Shown here: positions 31,931 to 40,558 of the stretch, one piece after another
Layout: every line of letters begins with the position of its first letter
Numbering within the stretch: the first letter of the stretch is position 1
DNA from: an uncultured Pelagibacteraceae bacterium
Lineage (GTDB): Bacteria > Pseudomonadota > Alphaproteobacteria > Pelagibacterales > Pelagibacteraceae
Assembly: GCA_902528575.1 (NCBI GenBank)
Contig: CABZSV010000004.1
Location: 1 to 51,947, forward strand
Reading direction: 5' to 3'
Length of the DNA stretch: 51,947 nucleotides
Notes under the pieces: generated by a model
What the model saw: only the letters and a program-made list of their open reading frames with translations
Database searches by the model: none
What the model was told of the DNA's origin: nothing
Program-made: the position numbers and the translations under genes

Positions 31931-32191
31931 ATGGATATAAATGAGTTAATTACAATTGTAAAAAATAAATTATTAAATCAAATAAATATTGAAAGTATAA
32001 ATATTGAAGATAAATCTTTTCTTCATAAAAATCATAAAGGAAATCAAGAAGGAAAATATCATTTAAAATTAATTATCGTTTCTCAGGAACTAAAAAAAAT
32101 GAATAAAATTGAAAGTAATAAAAAAATTTATAAGATTTTAGATCAAGAACTAAAAGAATTTATTCACTCAATCCAAATTTTAATTAGTTAA
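31931..32191 (+). CDS. BolA family protein
   Basis: An 86-residue protein with the BolA fold pattern: an N-terminal helix, the core EDKSFLHKNHKGNQEGKYHLKLIIVSQELKKMNKIESNKKIYKIL, and the C-terminal helix region IHSIQILI. BolA proteins bind monothiol glutaredoxins and [2Fe-2S] clusters and act in iron regulation or cluster trafficking. The conserved His of the F-x-G-K-S-x-L-x-R-H-R-type region is kept in degenerate form. It is divergent from the J-domain gene, with start codons only 2-17 bases apart, and its end overlaps the convergent aroB by 12 bases. Confidence 0.78.
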   Translation: MDINELITIVKNKLLNQINIESINIEDKSFLHKNHKGNQEGKYHLKLIIVSQELKKMNKIESNKKIYKILDQELKEFIHSIQILIS

Positions 32192-33286
32192 AAATTTTTT
32201 CAAAAATAAATTCAACTTTTTTTTGGTGTATTCTTTGTTGAAAATTGGCTTACCAATTTTTTTTAACAAAACTAAGTTAATTTTTTCAGAATTATTTTTT
32301 TTATCTTTGATCATAAAAGATAAAATCTTATTTAAATCGCTGATAGAAAAATATTTTTTTATAGAAGAAGGTAGACCAGAATTATCAATATGATTTATAA
32401 TTAAATTATATTCACTTTTACTAAGCATGTTTTCCTTAAAACTAAAACTCAGTGCCGTTTTCATTCCAAGTATCACTGCTTCACCGTGATTTAGTTTATG
32501 GCTGTAACCTAAGCCTGCTTCATAAGCATGGGCAAATGTATGACCAAAATTTAATACTTTTCTTAATGCTGTTTCTTTTTCATCTTTTTCGACTATCTTT
32601 TTTTTAATTTTACAACTTTCATAGATAGCTTTTTCAATAAATGGAGACGAAAGACTTAAAATCTTTTTAAGATTTTTATTTAAGAAACTAAAAAATTTTT
32701 TATTTTCAATTAATGAATGCTTCAATATTTCTCCATATCCACAAACTATCTCTCTTTTTGATAAAGATTTAAGAAATTGAATATCCGAGAGAACCAATGA
32801 TGGTTGATAAAAACTTCCTATTAAATTTTTACCATACTTAGAATTAACCCCAGTTTTTCCTCCTATTGATGAATCAACTTGAGCTAAAAGAGTTGTTGGA
32901 ATATTTGCAAACTTTAGGCCCCTTTTGAAAAGACTAGCCGCAAAACCACTTACATCACCTGTAATTCCTCCTCCTAAAGAAATTAAAACATCATTTCTTG
33001 AAAAGTTTTTATTTAATAAAAATTCTAGAATTTTATTAACGCTATTAATATTTTTATTTTTTTCACTAGCATTAAAAAATAACACAAATATACTTTTATT
33101 TTTAAAAGACCTTTTAATATTTGAGACAAATTTTTTTGGAACATTTTTATCAACAACAATCAAACATTTATCAAAACCAATTGAATTTGATTTAAAAATT
33201 TTTGATATACTTGAGGTTAAATTTGATCCAATAATTATTGGATATTTTTCGGTTTTAGTTACTATATTTAATCTAGTTTGTTTCAT
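32180..33286 (-). CDS. aroB: 3-dehydroquinate synthase
   Basis: The second shikimate-pathway enzyme converts DAHP to 3-dehydroquinate using NAD and a metal ion. Its 368 residues include SLGGGITGDVSGFAASLFKRGL and QVDSSIGGKTGVN, the NAD/substrate regions, then GYGEILKHSLI and the metal-ligand motifs FGHTFAHA and GEAVILGM. Active-site residues all appear present. The start overlaps the aroK stop by 14 bases, giving the usual aroK-aroB pair. Confidence 0.95.
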   Translation of the reverse strand: MKQTRLNIVTKTEKYPIIIGSNLTSSISKIFKSNSIGFDKCLIVVDKNVPKKFVSNIKRSFKNKSIFVLFFNASEKNKNINSVNKILEFLLNKNFSRNDVLISLGGGITGDVSGFAASLFKRGLKFANIPTTLLAQVDSSIGGKTGVNSKYGKNLIGSFYQPSLVLSDIQFLKSLSKREIVCGYGEILKHSLIENKKFFSFLNKNLKKILSLSSPFIEKAIYESCKIKKKIVEKDEKETALRKVLNFGHTFAHAYEAGLGYSHKLNHGEAVILGMKTALSFSFKENMLSKSEYNLIINHIDNSGLPSSIKKYFSISDLNKILSFMIKDKKNNSEKINLVLLKKIGKPIFNKEYTKKKLNLFLKKFLTN

Positions 33287-33785
33287 AAATTTTTAAAATT
33301 TCATTTACTATTTCACTTTTAGAAAGATTATCACACTTTATCTCATATAAAGCTTTAGAATAAATGTTAGATCGTTTCTTAATTAAATCAATTAACTCAG
33401 TATCGGTTGCATTAATCGCTAATGGTCTTTTTTTACTGTTTTTAATTCTATTTAACAATGTTTTATCATCCCAATTTAGCCAAAAAGATAAATGATTTTT
33501 TAAAATTTCTTTTCTTATATTGTTATTTGTAAAAGCCCCCCCACCAAGTGAAATCACAGTAGAGCTTAATTTAAGTTTTTTTAAAGTTGTTTGTTCTTCA
33601 ATTTTTCTAAAATAATTCTCACCCTTATCTTCAAAGATTTTTTTTATTGTAATGTTTAAATTTTTTTCAATTTCTTTATCGATATCGACAAAATTTAATT
33701 TTAATTTTTTAGCTACTAAAGATCCAATAGAGCTCTTGCCAGAACCCATCATCCCCAAAAAAACTAGATTTTCTTTTGATTTCAT
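33273..33785 (-). CDS. aroK: shikimate kinase
   Basis: Phosphorylates shikimate at the 3-OH with ATP. P-loop GMMGSGKSS is near residue 12, followed by DIDKEIE (the Asp that binds shikimate), FRKIEEQ, and SLGGGAFTN. The lid Arg region KKRPLA is also present. I start at the ATG at 33783-33785 (170 residues, MKSKENLVFLG), matching the usual family N-terminus. A longer reading from 33848 adds 21 residues of non-conserved sequence and would overlap the divergent gene start at 33843. It is followed directly by aroB. Confidence 0.93.
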   Translation of the reverse strand: MKSKENLVFLGMMGSGKSSIGSLVAKKLKLNFVDIDKEIEKNLNITIKKIFEDKGENYFRKIEEQTTLKKLKLSSTVISLGGGAFTNNNIRKEILKNHLSFWLNWDDKTLLNRIKNSKKRPLAINATDTELIDLIKKRSNIYSKALYEIKCDNLSKSEIVNEILKIYETN

Positions 33786-33842
33786 AAGTTTCTTTATTGA
33801 AAAAACATAAATATGTCTTAATTTGAAATTATCTAAAAGTAT

Positions 33843-34025
33843 ATGCAATTCATTAAAAACACAAGTTCAGGCAAAGCAAGTATCATAGGACTTGTGATTA
33901 AATCTATAATCGGATTAGGGGTTATTTTAGGTATTATTTTTTTTCTAAGTACAATTGATTTTCCTGCACCTAAAAAAGAAATTGAAAAAATTATTCCAAA
34001 TGAAAATTTTAAAATTGTTAAATAA
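33843..34025 (+). CDS. small single-span membrane protein of unknown function
   Basis: A 60-residue protein with a short Ser/Lys N-terminus, one hydrophobic segment (about residues 14-39, with G-L-G-V-I-L-G-I), and a charged tail containing DFPAPKKEIEKIIPNENFKI. The topology suggests an inner-membrane anchor with a periplasmic tail. The last 26 bases overlap the next gene, so the two are probably cotranslated. I cannot name a family. It is divergent from aroK, sharing a promoter region of under 60 bases. Confidence 0.65.
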   Translation: MQFIKNTSSGKASIIGLVIKSIIGLGVILGIIFFLSTIDFPAPKKEIEKIIPNENFKIVK

Positions 34026-35763
34026 GAAACTTCTTTTAATTAAATTAGTTTGTCTTATTTTTTTTACACCCGCGTTTGCAGAGGAGAAACCGATTGATAT
34101 TTGGAATATAGAAAAGAAAGATAATCAAGTTATTTCAGAAACAAATATTTCAAGTGAAAATTCTAGTGGCACTACTCAGAATAGTGTTTACGAACTACAA
34201 ACAAACAAACAAACAGATACTATAAAACTAGATAAAGAATTTTCATCAAAAGAAATTAAAATTGTTGGACTATATGATCCTAGTGAATACGGTTTGAGTA
34301 TGGATATGTGGTCAAATTCTGATGGAACTAAATTAAAAAATTTATTTCAGAATATTAATAAGTTTAATCTTTCAGAGGATGCATCTAATATAATGCACAT
34401 ATCTTTATTAACCAACGCTTATTCTCCAACTCAAAATATTACTGAGCAAGAATTTATGAGCTTTAAATCTGATTGGTTAATAAAAGATGCAAACTTAGAA
34501 TTAATAGAAGAATATTTAATTAAAAATCAAATAATAAATTTGCATCCAAATTTAACAAGATATTTGGTAGATACTTATTTATCAGAATCAAACGTAAAAA
34601 AATCATGTGAGATTTTTTCTAAAAATTCTGAACCCATTGAAGATGAATATCTATCAAAATTTAATTTATATTGTTTAATCAATTATGGAAAAAATGAAGA
34701 AGCACAACTAATCTTAGATTTAAAAAAAGAGTTAGGTTTTGAAGATAGTTATTACGAAAACAAAATAAATTATTTATTTGGATATTTAGATGAGGCAGAT
34801 AAAGAAATATCAATAAATTCAATTTTAGATTTTCATTTAGCTCATAGAACTAACCCTGAGTTTTCTTATGAACCAAGTGACGATACACCTAAAATAGTTT
34901 GGAAATATCTTTCAGCCGCTAATTTACTTTTTAAAATTCAAGATATAGAGATTACTGATGTAGAAAAAATTTCTACAATAGAAAAAGCTGTTAATGATAA
35001 AAATTATTCTGAGGAGGAGTTATTCGAATTTTATAAAAAATTCCAATTTAATATTAATCAATTTTTGAATGCAAAAGAGGCATATAAATCTTTATCTTCA
35101 ATCGAGGGACGCGCTCTTTTATATCAAAGAACTCTTTTAACTGAAGAACCAAAAATCAAATTAGAATTTATAAAGATATTAAAAGATCTATTTATATCTG
35201 ATGATATTGGTGATGCTTTTGATTTGGAATTAAAAAATTTTTTAAGTAAAATTAATGTTGAGGATGTGCCATCAAATTTTACAACATTTTATAATAGCAA
35301 TCTAAATAAGAAAGAGACGGCAGATAAAAAGATCAAATATAATAGTAAAATTTTACATCAATCAAAACTTATAAATTATTTTAATGGGGATTATGCAAAA
35401 TCTAAAATTGAAGAGGATCTAGATAAATTTTTAAAGAAAATAAAAAAAGATAAAAAATATTTTTTATCAAAAAAAGATATAATTTTTTTAGAGGCACTTA
35501 AATCTGATGGAGTTAAAATTTCAAAAAAATATGACAGTCTATATGAGGTGAAGCAATCAGAAATGCCTGCTGATATTCAAACTATGATAGATAATAATGA
35601 GATAGGTGCTGCATTGTTGAGAATAATTGAGGTAATTGGACCTGACAAAATTGAAAATATTGATGAAGATACAGTTTATTTTATTATCAATACTTTAAAT
35701 CAATTAAATGTTGATTTAATTAGAAATAAACTATTGCTAAAAGTTCTTCCTTTAAAAGTATAA
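34000..35763 (+). CDS. exported helical protein of unknown function
   Basis: A 587-residue protein with a Sec-type signal peptide: MKILKLLNKKLLLIK, a hydrophobic core VCLIFF, and a likely cut after AFA (about residue 27). The mature part is Asn/Lys/Glu rich and mostly helical, with no catalytic motif I recognise and only two Cys in the middle. The repeated helical pattern could be TPR- or solenoid-like, but this is a guess. I chose the internal ATG at 34000 over an upstream in-frame ATG at 33955, because the signal peptide then sits at the N-terminus. It overlaps the small membrane gene by 26 bases and precedes def by 21, suggesting periplasmic function with that membrane partner. Confidence 0.75.
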   Translation: MKILKLLNKKLLLIKLVCLIFFTPAFAEEKPIDIWNIEKKDNQVISETNISSENSSGTTQNSVYELQTNKQTDTIKLDKEFSSKEIKIVGLYDPSEYGLSMDMWSNSDGTKLKNLFQNINKFNLSEDASNIMHISLLTNAYSPTQNITEQEFMSFKSDWLIKDANLELIEEYLIKNQIINLHPNLTRYLVDTYLSESNVKKSCEIFSKNSEPIEDEYLSKFNLYCLINYGKNEEAQLILDLKKELGFEDSYYENKINYLFGYLDEADKEISINSILDFHLAHRTNPEFSYEPSDDTPKIVWKYLSAANLLFKIQDIEITDVEKISTIEKAVNDKNYSEEELFEFYKKFQFNINQFLNAKEAYKSLSSIEGRALLYQRTLLTEEPKIKLEFIKILKDLFISDDIGDAFDLELKNFLSKINVEDVPSNFTTFYNSNLNKKETADKKIKYNSKILHQSKLINYFNGDYAKSKIEEDLDKFLKKIKKDKKYFLSKKDIIFLEALKSDGVKISKKYDSLYEVKQSEMPADIQTMIDNNEIGAALLRIIEVIGPDKIENIDEDTVYFIINTLNQLNVDLIRNKLLLKVLPLKV

Positions 35764-35784
35764 AAATTATAATAAAATCAAGTT

Positions 35785-36303
35785 ATGGCTATCAGAACTA
35801 TAATAACAGAACCTAATAAATTACTTAGGCAAATATCTAAACCAGTAAATTCTGTTGGTAAAGAAGAACAAAAATTAATGGATGATATGCTAGAGACAAT
35901 GTATGACGCAAACGGAATTGGTCTCGCGGCGATACAAGTTGGAGTACCAAAGAGAATTATTGTAATGGATATAAGTAAAGATGAGAGTAAAAAAGAGCCA
36001 AGATATTTCGTAAATCCGGTTATCAAAAATAAAGATCCAGAAAAAGCAACTTATGAAGAGGGATGTCTTTCTGTGCCAAATCAGTTTGCAGAAATAGATA
36101 GACCTAGTAAGTGTGAAGTAGAATATCTTGATTACGATGGAGAAAAGAAATTGCTAAAGGCTGATGGTCTTCTGGCAACATGTATTCAGCACGAGATGGA
36201 CCATTTAGAGGGAATCCTATTTATTGATTATCTTTCAAAATTAAAAAGGTCAATGATAATCAAAAAATTATCAAAATTGAAATCCACTTCTGTAGAAGCT
36301 TAA
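35785..36303 (+). CDS. def: peptide deformylase
   Basis: Removes the formyl group from the N-terminal Met of new proteins. The 172-residue protein shows all three motifs: GIGLAAIQ (44-51), EEGCLSVP (Cys94 ligand), and QHEMDH (His136, Glu137, His140). The metal is normally Fe(II). It is followed by fmt after 3 bases and then truA. Pairing of def and fmt places formylation and deformylation enzymes in one operon, as is common. Confidence 0.97.
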   Translation: MAIRTIITEPNKLLRQISKPVNSVGKEEQKLMDDMLETMYDANGIGLAAIQVGVPKRIIVMDISKDESKKEPRYFVNPVIKNKDPEKATYEEGCLSVPNQFAEIDRPSKCEVEYLDYDGEKKLLKADGLLATCIQHEMDHLEGILFIDYLSKLKRSMIIKKLSKLKSTSVEA

Positions 36304-36306
36304 TCA

Positions 36307-37230
36307 ATGCTAAAAAAAATAGTTTTTATGGGTACTCCCATGTTCGCTGTTCCAATTTTAAAATCACTTTATCAAAATGGATATCCTATTTCTTGTGTTT
36401 ATACACAACCACCTCAAAAATCTAAAAGAGGTCAAAAAATTAACAAGTCACCAATTCAATTAATTTCTGAGACTTTAAATATAGACTTTAGAACACCAAA
36501 TTCATTAAAAGAAAATTTAGATGAATTAGAATATTTTAAATCTTTAGAGGCAGATTTGGCAATAGTTGTTGCTTATGGTCAAATTATACCAAAGTCATAT
36601 TTAAAATTAACTAAAAAAGGATTTATTAATATACATGCATCTATTCTTCCAAAATGGAGAGGCGCTGCTCCTATTCAAAGATCAATTATGAATTTAGATA
36701 AAGAGACAGGAATTAGTATTATGAAAATAGGGGAGGAACTAGATACAGGACCGGTATGTAATGTTTATAAAATTAATATAGAAAATAATTTAAATGCTGA
36801 AGATATTAATGAAAAGTTATCAAGTTTGGCTGCAGAGAAAATTTTAGATAATATAGATGATATATATGAGGATAAAGCAAATTTTATAGAACAAGATCAC
36901 TCATCAGCTACATACGCATCAAAAATTCAAAAATTAGAGGGGCAGATTAATTGGAAAGAAGATGCTAAAATTATAATTGGTAAAATAAATGGACTTTATC
37001 CAGTTCCAGGTGCTTATTTCATGTTTAACGGTGAGAGATATAAAATATTAAAAGCAGAAATTGGACAAGCTCAAGGAAAACCAGGCGAGGTTTTATCTGA
37101 CCAATTAGAAATTTCATGTGGAGATAAAAATTCAATAAAAATTAAAGAAATACAAAGACAAGGAAAAAAGCCTCAAAGTATTGGAGAATTTGTTCTAGGA
37201 ACACAAATTAAAAAGGGTTCATTTTTATAA
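36307..37230 (+). CDS. fmt: methionyl-tRNA formyltransferase
   Basis: Formylates Met-tRNA-fMet using 10-formyl-THF. The 307-residue protein has the N-terminal formyltransferase fold (VFMGTPMFAVPIL), the catalytic region INIHASILPKWRGAAPIQ with conserved Asn and His, and GISIMKIGEELDTGPV with the conserved Asp. The C-terminal OB domain covers about 205-307. It lies 3 bases after def and shares one base with truA (TAATG). Confidence 0.97.
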   Translation: MLKKIVFMGTPMFAVPILKSLYQNGYPISCVYTQPPQKSKRGQKINKSPIQLISETLNIDFRTPNSLKENLDELEYFKSLEADLAIVVAYGQIIPKSYLKLTKKGFINIHASILPKWRGAAPIQRSIMNLDKETGISIMKIGEELDTGPVCNVYKINIENNLNAEDINEKLSSLAAEKILDNIDDIYEDKANFIEQDHSSATYASKIQKLEGQINWKEDAKIIIGKINGLYPVPGAYFMFNGERYKILKAEIGQAQGKPGEVLSDQLEISCGDKNSIKIKEIQRQGKKPQSIGEFVLGTQIKKGSFL

Positions 37231-37970
37231 TGAATAGATACCAAATACTTATTGAGTATGTAGGGACAAATTTTAGAGGATGGCAAATTCAAAAAAAGGG
37301 CCCAACAATTCAAGGATTAATTCAAGAAAAATTATCAAAATTATTAAAAGAAAAAATTGTTTTACATGGTCAAGGAAGAACTGATGCAGGGGTTCATGCA
37401 TTTGAGCAATCTGCACACTTTGATTGCAAAAATAAAATAACTGATAAAATTAAATTTTTAAAATCTATTAATCATTTTTTAAATTTAAAAGACATTGCAA
37501 TTAAAAATATTAAAAAAAGAAATAATAAATTTCATGCTAGATTTTCAGCAAAACAAAGAATTTATAAATACTTTATTTTTAATCAAATAAGCCAACCAAT
37601 AATTGAAAAAAATAGAGCATGGCATGTTCGTAGGCCTTTAAATTTAGAATTAATGAAAAAGGGTGCAAAAAAGTTATTAGGAACTAATGATTATTCAACT
37701 TTTAGATCTTCAAGCTGTCACGCTAAAAGTCCAATTAAAACTATTAAATCAATTAAAATTAAATCATCAAAAAATAAAATTGAATTTCAATTTAGTTCAC
37801 AATCATTTTTACAACATCAGGTTAGATCTATGGTTGGTTGTTTAAAATACTTGGGAGAAACTAAATGGGATTTGAAAACTTTTGAAAAGAGATTTAAGTC
37901 AAAAAAAAGAACGCTGTGTGCTCCTCCAGCACCACCAAGTGGTTTATTTTTATTTAGAGTTCTTTATTAA
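37230..37970 (+). CDS. truA: tRNA pseudouridine(38-40) synthase
   Basis: Isomerises uridines 38-40 in the tRNA anticodon stem. The 246-residue protein contains GRTDAGVHAF, with catalytic Asp52, preceded by the RGWQ motif. QHQVRSMVG and the terminal APPAPPSGLFL motif are also present. It is the last gene of the def-fmt-truA run. Its final 21 bases overlap, tail to tail, the SET-domain gene on the other strand. Confidence 0.96.
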   Translation: MNRYQILIEYVGTNFRGWQIQKKGPTIQGLIQEKLSKLLKEKIVLHGQGRTDAGVHAFEQSAHFDCKNKITDKIKFLKSINHFLNLKDIAIKNIKKRNNKFHARFSAKQRIYKYFIFNQISQPIIEKNRAWHVRRPLNLELMKKGAKKLLGTNDYSTFRSSSCHAKSPIKTIKSIKIKSSKNKIEFQFSSQSFLQHQVRSMVGCLKYLGETKWDLKTFEKRFKSKKRTLCAPPAPPSGLFLFRVLY

Positions 37971-38441
37971 TTTATTTTTATTGCTCATAGCAAACTTTTT
38001 ATTTATTCGCCATCTAGACTCAGCTCTTACAATATACCCACAACAGTTTTTTGATTTACATTTACAAGGAAATTGTTTGTAGTTTTCATCATAACCAAAT
38101 CCATAATCACAGGTAAACTCCTCACCTTTTTTAATATCTTTGATTGCTTTGACCCAAATTTTCAATCCCTTTCCATCGTAATCACAATTATTATCACAAG
38201 AATGGTTTATTAAACCTGCGGTATTCCATGGAAAATCTCCGTCTAGATCGTATCTTTTATTTATAGTGAATAAATATATTGGTTTACTATTATCATATTT
38301 ATCAGAATCTTGTGTTTGTTTTTTTGTTATAAGTTTTCCGACATAGTCAATTATTTTGGTTCCCTCTTTAATGTCACGAGTTGCATAAAGTCCTCTACCT
38401 TTATTATCAATTCCAGACTTTTTTATTTTATATAATTTCAT
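37950..38441 (-). CDS. SET-domain protein lysine methyltransferase
   Basis: A 163-residue single SET domain. N-SET has GRGLYATRDIKEGTKIIDYVG; the SAM and active-site motif NHSC is at 79-82; EEFTCDYGF supplies the catalytic Tyr113. A post-SET zinc motif C-x-C-x4-C is at 126-133. It probably methylates a lysine on a protein; the target is unknown and could be ribosomal or DNA-binding. I start at the ATG at 38439-38441. A TTG at 38475-38477 overlapping the upstream stop is possible but gives an extension unlike the family. It lies just downstream of an HDAC-like gene. Confidence 0.85.
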   Translation of the reverse strand: MKLYKIKKSGIDNKGRGLYATRDIKEGTKIIDYVGKLITKKQTQDSDKYDNSKPIYLFTINKRYDLDGDFPWNTAGLINHSCDNNCDYDGKGLKIWVKAIKDIKKGEEFTCDYGFGYDENYKQFPCKCKSKNCCGYIVRAESRWRINKKFAMSNKNKLIKNSK

Positions 38442-38473
38442 GAAGATTTTATTTAGAGTTTTATTAAGATTTA

Positions 38474-39403
38474 TCAATTAAATTCTAAAAGAGCATCAAC
38501 GTGTCTTTTAGTGCTGTTTCGAAGTGCGTTTAGATCATAACCGCCCTCTAAAATTGAAACAACTTTTCCATTACAAAAACTTTTAGAAGTCTCTAATATT
38601 CTTTTGGTAATAGTGTAATAATCATCTGTTTTTAAATTAAATTGAGCAAGAGGGTCATCTTCATGGGCGTCAAAACCAGCGCTAATCAATATAAACTCTG
38701 GTCTAAACTCTTCTAATTTTTTTAATACACGGTCAAATACGTTTAAATATTCTTCTGAACTTATGCCAGCTGGCAAAGGTATATTAAAGATATTGTTAAA
38801 TTTACCTCTTTCTTGTTCAGAACCAGTTCCTGGGTAGTAGGGATATTGGTGAGTTGATATAAAGAGTACATTTTCATTTTCATAAAAAATATCCTGTGTT
38901 CCATTACCGTGATGTACATCAAAATCTATTATTGCAACTTTTTTATATTTATATTTTTTCAACAAATAATTTGCACCAATACTCACTGAATTTAAAATAC
39001 AAAAACCAGCTGCTTTATTTTGTGAACTATGATGGCCAGGAGGTCGAACACCACAAAATGCATTTCTAAATTCTTTTTTTTCTACTCCATCAATTGCAGC
39101 AATTATTGATCCAACCGCATCGAAAGTGGCATCTTTGCTTCCAGGTGAAATGATTGTATCACCATCAAGTGAAGAAAAACCTTTTTTTGGAAAAGAACTT
39201 TTTACTAAATTTAAATAATTATTTTCATGTGTGGTTAATAGAATATCATCTGAAACTTTAGATGGTTTCTTCCATATAAGATTTTTATTATTAAGTTTTT
39301 TAAAATTTTCTACTATGACTGATACTCTTGCTATTTGTTCTGGATGCCCAGGACCTGTATCATGATTTTGAGATGTATCTGATGTAATTAAGCCAGTTTT
39401 CAC
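38474..39403 (-). CDS. histone-deacetylase-family zinc amidohydrolase
   Basis: A 309-residue member of the arginase-deacetylase superfamily related to class II HDACs. Visible motifs are RPPGHHSS (catalytic His124/His125), DFDVHHGNGTQ (zinc ligands Asp162, His164), STHQYPYYPGTGS, SAGFDAHEDDPL (the other zinc Asp), and LEGGY. In bacteria such enzymes act on acetylpolyamines, acetoin-related or acetyl-lysine substrates. It overlaps dapE by 4 bases and is followed by the SET-domain gene, so two possible protein-modifying enzymes are adjacent. The substrate cannot be assigned. Confidence 0.88.
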   Translation of the reverse strand: MKTGLITSDTSQNHDTGPGHPEQIARVSVIVENFKKLNNKNLIWKKPSKVSDDILLTTHENNYLNLVKSSFPKKGFSSLDGDTIISPGSKDATFDAVGSIIAAIDGVEKKEFRNAFCGVRPPGHHSSQNKAAGFCILNSVSIGANYLLKKYKYKKVAIIDFDVHHGNGTQDIFYENENVLFISTHQYPYYPGTGSEQERGKFNNIFNIPLPAGISSEEYLNVFDRVLKKLEEFRPEFILISAGFDAHEDDPLAQFNLKTDDYYTITKRILETSKSFCNGKVVSILEGGYDLNALRNSTKRHVDALLEFN

Positions 39404-40557
39404 TTAAAGTAATTATCTAAAATTTTAGTATAAATTAAAGTTAATCTTTTTAAATCAGATAATGACACACACTCTCCTACCTTATGCATAGTTTTTCCCA
39501 CTAATCCAAATTCTAAACATGGAGCTATTTTTCTTATGAATCTAGCATCCGATGTACCACCAGTTGTAGATAATTTAGGTTTAATTTTAGTAATTCTCTT
39601 AATTGTATTTTGTATCATAAATGTAGTTTTGTTAGGTTTAGTTAAAAAAGCCTCACCAGAAACACTATATTCAATTTTATATTTTGATTTATTTTTATTA
39701 CAAATTTGTTTTATTATTTTATTAATTTTATTCTTTAATTTGTAAGATGTATGTTTGTTATTAAATCTAATATTAAAAGAAGCACTAGCTAATCCTGGAA
39801 TTACATTATCAGCTGAATTATCAATGTTAATTTTGGTTATTTCTAAATTTGTAGGTTGAAAATCCTTTGTTCCTTTATCAAATTTAATCTCTTTTAAATC
39901 TTTTAGTATTTGAACTAAAGCTGTTGATGGATTGTTAGCTCTATTTGGGTAAGCGACATGACCTTGAATACCAATGACAGACAATTTTCCAGTCATACTG
40001 CCTCTACGACCAATTTTTATCATTTCTCCTAATTTATTTGGATTTGTAGGTTCTCCTACTAAGCAAAAATCTATTTTTTCTTTTCTTTTTCTCAAATACT
40101 CAACAACTTTTTTTGTTCCATTAATTGCAATTCCTTCTTCGTCCCCAGTAATTAGAAGGCTAATAGACCCATCAAATTTTTTATTTATTTTAGAAAAATT
40201 ACTTACCGCAGTAACAAATGCAGCTATTGAGCTTTTCATATCATTTGCACCTCTGCCAATTAGGTATCCTTTCTTAACAGCAGGTTTGAATGGATTAATA
40301 GTCCAATCATTCAAATTACCGGGTGGTACTACATCTAAATGACCTGCATAACAAAAATTTGGACTTGCGGTACCAAGTCTTGCGTAAAGATTTTTTACGG
40401 GATAACTATTTTTATCTTTGAACTCGAGTATTTTAGTTTTAAAGCCAATTTTTTTTAATTTTTTTTCTAAAAATTTAATAACACCGGCATCAGTTTTTGT
40501 AACAGATGGAAACCTAATTAGCTCTTTTGCTAATTGTAATTCATTTATTGTTGGCAT
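39400..40557 (-). CDS. dapE: succinyl-diaminopimelate desuccinylase
   Basis: Hydrolyses N-succinyl-LL-2,6-diaminopimelate in lysine/peptidoglycan synthesis. The M20 peptidase fold has CYAGHLDVVPPGN (first zinc His), RGANDMKSSIAAFV (bridging Asp), TGDEEG (catalytic Glu), and the C-terminal GGTSDARF and GLVGKTMHKVGE. At 385 residues it is of normal size. It directly follows dapD (1-base gap), the preceding step but one, which supports the substrate assignment over other M20 members. Confidence 0.95.
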   Translation of the reverse strand: MPTINELQLAKELIRFPSVTKTDAGVIKFLEKKLKKIGFKTKILEFKDKNSYPVKNLYARLGTASPNFCYAGHLDVVPPGNLNDWTINPFKPAVKKGYLIGRGANDMKSSIAAFVTAVSNFSKINKKFDGSISLLITGDEEGIAINGTKKVVEYLRKRKEKIDFCLVGEPTNPNKLGEMIKIGRRGSMTGKLSVIGIQGHVAYPNRANNPSTALVQILKDLKEIKFDKGTKDFQPTNLEITKINIDNSADNVIPGLASASFNIRFNNKHTSYKLKNKINKIIKQICNKNKSKYKIEYSVSGEAFLTKPNKTTFMIQNTIKRITKIKPKLSTTGGTSDARFIRKIAPCLEFGLVGKTMHKVGECVSLSDLKRLTLIYTKILDNYFK

Positions 40558-40558
40558 T

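Noticed and set aside
33786-33848. Longer N-terminus for aroK
   Set aside because: The extra 21 residues do not match shikimate kinases and would run into the divergent gene start at 33843. The start at 33785 fits the family.
33955-33999. Earlier start for the exported 587-residue protein
   Set aside because: It would put 15 Lys-rich residues before the signal peptide and lies inside the upstream small gene.
38442-38477. TTG start for the SET-domain gene overlapping the upstream stop
   Set aside because: The coupled TTGA is attractive, but the added 12 residues are unlike SET N-termini and an ATG is available at 38441.
39974-40342. 122-residue plus-strand ORF opposite dapE
   Set aside because: A shadow of dapE. 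Its composition mirrors the complementary strand and no family features are visible.
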